Source: Sipunculus nudus (Eukaryota; Annelida; Sipuncula; Golfingiida; Sipunculidae). From it: DNA of 64,000 nt. This document shows positions 51,601 through 60,600 of the stretch, one piece after another (position 1 is the first letter of the stretch; each line of letters begins with the position of its first letter). A program made the position numbers and the translations under genes. The stretch spans positions 19,527,508 through 19,591,507 of the forward strand of contig CM049313.1 of assembly GCA_026874595.1 (NCBI GenBank), written 5' to 3'. Below the pieces are notes generated by a model. That model saw nothing but the letters and a program-made list of their open reading frames with translations. It was not told the DNA's origin and searched no databases.

Positions 51601-54600
51601 TAGTCATATGAATGGTCTCCAATTGGATTTTGTGTATTGGATGTAAGGACAACCTTCACATGATGCTGACCAACCATTTCCAACCAACCACCAAATAGTT
51701 GCAAATTAAATTTGCATGAGATGTTATGCCTTTACTGTACTCAACTACTGCTTATCATTGGTTACTGTATTTCTGTACCACATTTCTGTACATGTCATTT
51801 CTGTGTGTCATAAAGTGGGAGCAACTTTATACAAGACATAATCTAAAATAAGTAATGTCCTGAGCAGGTGCAAAATCATAGTAAAATAATACAGCACGTA
51901 TGGTAAATCAGATAATTAAGCTATTTATTTATAGTTACCACAGGATGCCCAGCAGTCCTGGAAATCAAGCAAACCAAGAAAATGAGTTCCCCCTTTTTTC
52001 TGGTCAGATAAACCCCTTCACATAAGGGAGAAGTCAGAGATTCTTATTTTGCCCAATACATGTACTGAGAAAGGGATCAGCCTATATTTTGTTTTATGTC
52101 CAGACAGAATATGCACTGGATGATTGTCTATAAGTTAGACCACTTTTTTTCAGTGCATGCTAGCTTGTGTACATGCAGACCTGGGGTCAATTGATTATTC
52201 TGAACTGGAATTTAATTTAAGGGAAAATTGAGTGAATTAGAAATGAATTGGTAAAAATGAATTCCAATTTAAGTATACATGCCTGGTTTTAAAGTAATAT
52301 TTAATAGATCACTCAAATATTAATAGAACTTATCCCTGTGGATGTCACCAGTGGATGTATTCTGTAAAAATGATTTAACATTTTGAATTGTGAATTGAAT
52401 TTGAATTGAAAAATATTTTTTGAATTGAATTGAAATTAAGATTTTTTTTGCCAAGATGTGGAATTGAATTGGTCTAAATTTCATTAATATTCATGAATTG
52501 GGATCAACAGTTTTGAATGGACACCCTATCTGGTGCAGCACATGCTGAAGTCCCAGTTTCACCCTGTTTTCATAAATACAGTTCATTGCAGCAGTGTTGA
52601 AGATATATATAGACTAAAAAAATGTAGAAATAATTATCCTGGTAATGTAAAGAATCAATTTGGGAAAGATCTTATTCTTTGCATGAAATGCTGAATACCT
52701 TGCCATAAAAGTGGGGTTTGCTAGGAGCCCAGCCAGAAAGGGAAAAATGTTTGGGACAGGTGTGAGCTGCTGGAACCACAAAGTATATTCTTAAGTTATT
52801 TTTTGCAGAGAATTATGTCGGAAGAAGGATGAAAATGAGATTGATACCTCACCAGAACAGCCAGTGGCCAAAGCCGAGAAAGAGTCCAAGCTAGAAGTCA
52901 AACTCCTGAGTCCAGCTACAATATTCTACCTGGTGAATATATGATAGTACCTTGTAGGATGTCTCCCACAGATAAATTAAAACAACACAGCAATTTAAAT
53001 TTTAAACCACCGAATGGCTGAAAGGTCTGTCCAAATTTGAAATATGAATGTTATCATGAAGCCAAAACATATACTGCCAGTCCCAGGTTTAAGTGTATTG
53101 GTTTGAGAGATGTACAGTCATGGTGGGCAAAACATGTTAATTATTATGTTAATAAATGTTTAACTCCTTAGTATGTCATAGCGTCTTGGGTATAAGTGCC
53201 ATCTTTTGAGAGGCTGGCATAGCCTGCCACCAGTCTCTGGATAGGTGCACACATCCATTTCACTCAGGTGCTAAAGCCTAAGTTCAAATCCCAAGGACAG
53301 CCTACTTTACCATCATGACAATAATGGGTCAGTCCACTTAATTAAAAGGGGTTGTAGGTAGCTCTGATGTCTTAGAACCTTATGAAGAATAAAGCAGTAG
53401 TGTGATGCAAGGCACAGATATGATAAGAGACAGAATAATAAAACTTCAGTTTTCTGTTAAGTTCAAATCTACAATATTTTTCTAAAGGCTGTTGAAGTTT
53501 CATGTTATGGATATGGTTAGAATGTAACTGGTCAGTGTATTAGTCTGAGGTATGGTGTTATAATGGTAACTTTGTTTTACAGCTTATGACTGCATTGTCC
53601 TTTGCTGGTACCTTCCTGCAGGGCTACTTCTTTGCCTTCCACATGCTCAACATAGTCACCACTAACCAACTGTTGACTGGAGTCATTCAGGCAGTAACCA
53701 AGAACGGTAAGACATTCTGTGTGAATATACACTCATATTTTACCACTTAGGGAAAAACTTAAGCCATAAGACTGAAAACCAGCTGAGCTGTTTGACAAGC
53801 CAGTGTCTGTGTTTCTTATAAACTTCATTTAATTCTAATGGTTTTGTAATTGTTTTGGCCACAGACGTCTAAATTTTATCTTCATCTACCTTCTGGTTAG
53901 TTCTCCCACCCAGCCTGAAATTGCGCTCTTTTTGGTTTGATGTCTATGGTCTAGCTTGCCACAAGCAAGGTGCTTATATATTATAGTTACTACATGGACA
54001 GCTGAACATATCAGGATCTCCATGGAAACCTTGAATTAGGTCACCTTACTTCCTTTCATGATATGTGTTTGGAAAATTTCTTAATTTTTATCTTATAAGT
54101 TTATATTTTCAGATAATTTCAGTATAATCACCTCAACCCAAGTTTAACTCAACAATAATAATTAGGTCACTATGACCTCATTGCATAAATTATAAGTTAA
54201 GTACATTGTACCTAACTTAACAATGTTTAATACACAACAAGCTGCAAAGATGTGAGCACATTATAAGTGAAGGTGTGGGTGGTGGTGTGCTCTCAGCACC
54301 AGCTGTTCACATTAAGAAATGTCAGACTACAGCAGAAGTAGGGAACTTATTTGAGGAAAGTGTGACAAATCATGATGAGTATTTCTCTTTTTTCTCAGGT
54401 ATGTCTCTGCTGTGGGTGGCAATCTTAGGAATTATTGTCATCTATATCTATGCTCTGATTGGCTTTGCATTCTTCCGACCAATAAATATTCCCGATGTGG
54501 AGACCTACTGCAGAACACTGTATGAGTGTTCACTGACGGTGTTCCGACACGGTCTTATTGGGAGCATCACTGATGTGAGTACAGACTGTTTGGTAAAATG

Positions 54601-57600
54601 TATATTAGGCCTAAGTGCAATATGACCTCTCATTTGCAGTTTTCTGATACCTGTGTTAAAAAGATATATGTAAACCCTTAGGATATGCAGACCACATTTC
54701 AATGTGTCTGCAGTGAAATCATTCAACACAAGTGTCTACAGCTATGCAAACTGCATTTATGTATTTAACCATAGCATTTATCTTTTTATATGGCCTGATT
54801 ATCACTGGTCACATGTTCAAACAACTACATTTAGAAGCTGCTGATTGGTTGTTTAGTGTCATAAATATTCTAAAAAATTAACTGTCAAAGTGTGGCTTGC
54901 ATTCCATGACAGACACCATGTCACTTGGCCACAAGACTGAATAACCAAAAGACTATTATCTAAATGTTGTTTTTTTTGTTGTAAATTTTCATTGTTCTTA
55001 TTGTAGAACTTTAGTCACGCATTAGATTTAATATCAGACTTTGTGATTATATTCAAGTTAAAGAGAATAATCACAAATTTCCATGGGCTCCTACTGGGAG
55101 AGCTTTCAAATTTGTGTTGAATAAATATGCAAGAAATGTTATTTATGGTTGTAGATGGAACACATCGAGAGTATGAGAAGCTTTGAAAACTTTGGTTGGA
55201 TGACACTGTACCAGGTGACCTTCTTCATCCTCTTCACGACGATCGGTTTGAACATCATCTTTGGTATCATCGTTGACACATTCTCTGAACTCAGAGACCT
55301 CAAGGTAAAAATCTCAGTTCCCTATCAATAATACTGTATATAAATCATCTTGTTTGTGTGTTTCTTTATTTCAGTAGAATCATTTATTTTATCTCACAGT
55401 TATTCAAACAGATGTTCAGAACTGAGAGGAATGGGTTTGGTATGATAATATAATATGATTTCAACCCATGCCTAAATTTTACTGAGATTTATATAAAAGA
55501 TGGGTAGATATATTGGAGTCTTACAGTTTCTTGTATTGGGTCTGCTTCAGCTTTTATGTATGGAGGACTGTTTTTTAGCTCAGCTGACTATAAGTCATCT
55601 GAGCTATAGTCGTGGTCCATTGTCCGTCGTCCGTCCGTCTGTCCGTCCGTCCGTAGATGTGGCATGTTTTGAAACCGTAAGACCTAGGAATCCAAAATTT
55701 GGCATAATGTTAGATGTCCCCAAGGTCTCCTACCAAGCCGAAAACTGGGTCTTTGCGACTTTGTTCCTTTGAGAAATTAAGGAAAAACCTCAATTTTTTA
55801 TTAAAAACCTATTTTCACACTTCAGGACTGCTAGCTAATATCAAAACTACTCATCTGTTTTTCCTCATATAAATATTCCTCTATATAGTTCCTTTGTACA
55901 TGCCAGAAACTATGTCTGCATTATATAATTTTGAAAAGTTATGGGCCCAAACATAATGCATTTTGTAAAAAATCAGGAAAGATATTTTATCACTTAACAC
56001 AAAACATGTTAAAGCTATGGACTTTTTTTCCAGTAATATAACTTTAATTAATCAAAATTAAATTGTATACCCAAAATTAGATCAAAATCTTTTAAATTTT
56101 TTGAAATATTAACAAAAATAAAAAATTGGTACCTTTAATTTTGCCCAACTTTGACCATGGCACGTTTTTTTTTCTTTAAGTACTGTGGATTTAATTTTCA
56201 CAGCATGTTATTGTTAGCATTTTGTCTGTTAACACCAAAAATTTGTAACCAGTTGATCAAAAACTGTAGATTTTATTCAAGTTTTCAAGCACCATGTAAC
56301 ATATTGTTTACATCAAGCTAGTGGTATGCAGTTTGCAAGAGCTCAGCTCCCCAGCTTCAGCTCTCAGTTCCTAAATTTTGGCATACAATTAGATGTCTCC
56401 AAAATCCCCTACCATGCCAAGAATTTGGTCACTAGGACTTAATACCTTCGAGATATTAATGAAAAACTTCATTTTTCCATTAAAAACCTATTGTTACACT
56501 TCAAGACTGCCTAATATCAAAACCACTGATCTGTCTTTAATCATATATAATATACATATTTTTCTATACATTCTCTATGCACATGCCAGAAATGATGTCA
56601 GTATTGCATAATTGTTTTAAGTTATGGGCCCAAACATAATGCACTTTGTAAAAAATCAAGAAATATATTTACTCCCTTAACAAGAGGATTGCTGAAGCTA
56701 GAGATTTTTTGTCAGGGATGTAACATTATTTTATCAAGATTCAATTGAATACCCAAAATAATTTCTGAATTTTTCCAATTTTATAAGTTATTAGTATAAA
56801 TATAAAATTAGTACCTTAAATTTTGCCAAACTTTGACCATGGCACGTTTGTTTCCTGTGAGCACTGTTGATATAATTTTCATATCATGCACACCTAAGGA
56901 TTTCAGCTTTTTAGTTTAGAAAGCTGAAAGAAATTGGCCAAAAATTGTAGCTTTTTATTAATGTTTTTATGAGACCATGTCAGACCTTAGCTCTCCCCAG
57001 CCCCTCTTGAGTCACCTGTATGTTGACCGTGTTGACCTTTCATCAAATATGTACGCTTGACGCGAGGCATACACTGGGGCAGCCAGGCAGCTTATGGCTA
57101 GCCCATTTGATCCAGGTGTCCAACCCAACTCATATAGTAGTTTTAACTAACAACATAACAATAAACAATAAATTAATAAATTTTTATTGGTTTTTAATAT
57201 CAAATTTAAGAAAAATGGAAAAGGAATTTGTTAATTGATAATAACAGGAAATTAACTTGCAGTTACTGATGATATAAGAATCTTGTATCGATTGATAGAA
57301 TGTCACCTATTCCAAATAACACCATGCAGTCACCTATGGTATTTTTCAGTTCAATTTTGATGATAAAAAAATAAATCATATTATTCATTACTAATCATTA
57401 GGGATCATATGGAGGAAATTAATGATAGACAAAGATGCAGTTGATAATATTAATCTAGATTCCTGCTGTGTCTAGTGTGTACATTGATGTGAAATTGGTC
57501 CAAAATGAATATATTACATTTATTTTTTTTTTAGCCATAAAACCAGGTACTTATGAATATTATTTAAATGTGTGAATTTTGTATATCTGGATTCTCAACA

Positions 57601-60600
57601 TCATTGTTTGGTGAAAACTGAATAAATACCAGACATGGTGCGAATACTTTGCAAATGTATTTGAATACGAATATGATTATGTACTCCATTATAAAATTTC
57701 TTGCATAAGAATGGGAATTCAGGTAAAAATGAAAGTATATGAATACCAGAGCAAATACTTTCAAAATGTATTCATGAATGCATTCATGAATATATTCTTT
57801 GATATTATTTTAATAATCATTTCAGTTGTATTTTATTTTAAAAAAATCATATGATTCTCTTATTATTTTTAATAAAAATTATATTTGGGACAATTTGTAA
57901 TTATTTTTAATAAATAGTTTAACTCTTAAATTATATGTTCTGCTTATAAGTTATATGGCCAAGTCAAAATCTGTGTAACAATAGCACTCCATTTGTTAAT
58001 AAAATAAATGAAATCAATCCTCTTCCCTCTCTCCAAAGATACTATCAAAATCATACATAAGCTAAACACCCACAACTCATAATACAGCTTATATTTATTT
58101 CCACACAAAACAAGCATGTGCCTCATTTCTTAATCATATTTTTTTATCATATATAACAGCTGAGCGCCGTGACCCATTTGTCCCTTGTTTAGATGACTTG
58201 TGAGCACAGGCTTTTGTTATGCAGTTACGTACCGCTATCCATAAATAAGTGCCATAAATGTGTGTAAGTTAGTGTCCATTTAGGGTTGGTTTTCCCAGAT
58301 GATGCCTGGGATACATTATTTATAGGTTTAAGTTCTTACACCATGTATTTACCTATATGTACTGAAGGAAGCTATATTGAATGAAATTGTAACTCTGTTG
58401 TTACCGGACCTGGTCTGAGCTAAAATTACAGTAAATGACAGAAACTTAAGTTTTAACTCTTATTCCTTATTAACTTCTTGCTTAGAGTAAGGTACCCAGC
58501 TAACACGTCCAGAAAAGAACCCTCCAGAGATCATGGGGTTTCAAGTATATATCATCGCTGGAAAAAGGGAAGGGCCCACTAACAGAAATAATGTTCACTG
58601 TAAAAAGCTGCATATTTGTAGAGAAATTTGTTCCCAAAAAAATTAATCTTATAAAAGGGAGTCAACTTATGTGTAGGTTTTGCATAAGAGGCCAAACTTT
58701 GCCCGGACTTGGTCAGACTTCCAACCTAAATGTCCGACCAACCCACCTAGGACTTATCACTCACAAGATGTCGGTTTCCAGGGGAGGCCATGTATAAAAG
58801 TGGCCCTGTCAATCAATAAATTTTGTGGAATTATTTTTCAAAACATTTTGTTTTTCAAAGTTTTTACCATTTACGCTGTTTTTTTTTATTCAGATATTGC
58901 AGTATATTAATTTTTTGCAATCTACTTGGTGTCTGACAACGAAGAAGCGTCCGCACGCCTAGTTATAATTAGGTTAATTCACTGGCGATTAAGCAAGAGT
59001 ATTGCATAATCAATTGGGATCTAATCAAGGGCATCGACCCCATTTTATCTGACATCCAATTCTGTTACAGAATTGCTCAACAACAACATGGGGAGCTTGC
59101 ACAAGTGCTTAAATGCAGAAATAGTAAAAGCCTGCAGGACATGTTATGTGACCTGCTGAAAGGTCACAAAAGGCAGGCGAGCTCAGTTGAACTTCAAAGC
59201 CTTTCAGATTTGAAATTGAGGTAATGAGGTCTTCAGAGTTCAACCTTTTCACAGTTGTTGCTTCAGATCATTACAAGACTGACAGGTATTACATATCATG
59301 ATGATTGATGATAAGTTTACTAAACAGTGAAGTATTCCATTCAACAAACAATCGTATCACACAACTGACAAATCAGAAATCTTTAAATCACTGGGTTTTA
59401 AAATACCAAACTATGAAAGAATATCGCATTTTTATTCATAGGAAATGAATTTTGAACATATTAGAAGATTGTTTTATTTTCTCCCACATCTAATATCATA
59501 AGCAAACACAGCCTACTGGTCACTTGATCATCGATTTCATTTATCTTCTTGTAACATTGGCGTCAACTGACTTGAATTAGTTGACTGTTTTATACTGATG
59601 ACCAATGAATCTCGTTCTGAAAAGAAATCTTATTTAGTGAGTCTAACGTCATGTACTTATTCTTAACACTTGATGCGAAAATCTTTGTTTTGTTTTTGTT
59701 ATAGAAAATAAAAATTGTAAACAAAAGTATGCTAATTCAGTTTCTTCCCTTTTCAATGAGCAGAAACGGTCTTCATGAAGTTTGAAAGTTAATTTCCTCA
59801 TGCTTTTCATGTGGCAGTGGTGGCATCTTTCGGGAAAATAGGACTATTTTTATACAATTTGCATGAAAAGTAATCTTGTTTCTCAATGCAAATATGGTTT
59901 TATAGCTATACTTATTTAGACATGCATATACTTACTTATAATATAATAATGTAGATACTTATTCATTACACTTGCAGATGTCTTTCCCCTTATTTCTCCC
60001 TTCAAAAATCCACCACAACTTGTATGCGACATCAATGTATATGCAGCTTTTTAGGGTATATATTGTTTTAACAGTTTGCAGCCAACATTTCAATCTCAAA
60101 TGTACTTATTAAGTCATAAATCAAATATTGATATTTTATGTATAAACATGAGTCACCTTTACAAAAGACTAAAAGGAAGCCAAGTAACTCTTAGAGCTAC
60201 AGATTGATGTATCCTCTAGTTATAAATATATCTCTCTGTGTTTGCAGTGGATGGCAAAGCAGGCATAGACTACTGTATCCTCTAGTTATATATCCATGAC
60301 TTTTTACTAATCTATATCTCTATGTGTTTGCAGTGGATGGCAGAGCAGATGTAGACTAATCTATCCTCTAGTTATATTTCTTTGACTTTTGACTAATTTA
60401 TATCTCTATGTGTTTGCAGTGGATGGCAGAGCAGGACATGAGGGATGCCTGCTTCATCTGCAGTCGAGACAGCTATGACTTTGAGCAGACAGGACAGGTA
60501 GGCTGGTGGCTGCTTTAATTTGCTCAGCTTACTTAACATGTACTGAACTGTAGAGACTGCAAGATGTGACATATCAAGCTCACCCTCCAAGGAAGCATCC

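Noticed and set aside
53160-53330. Possible tRNA-derived SINE with box-B-like GTTCAAATCC
   Set aside because: No box A at the proper distance and no tRNA fold; only one copy seen.
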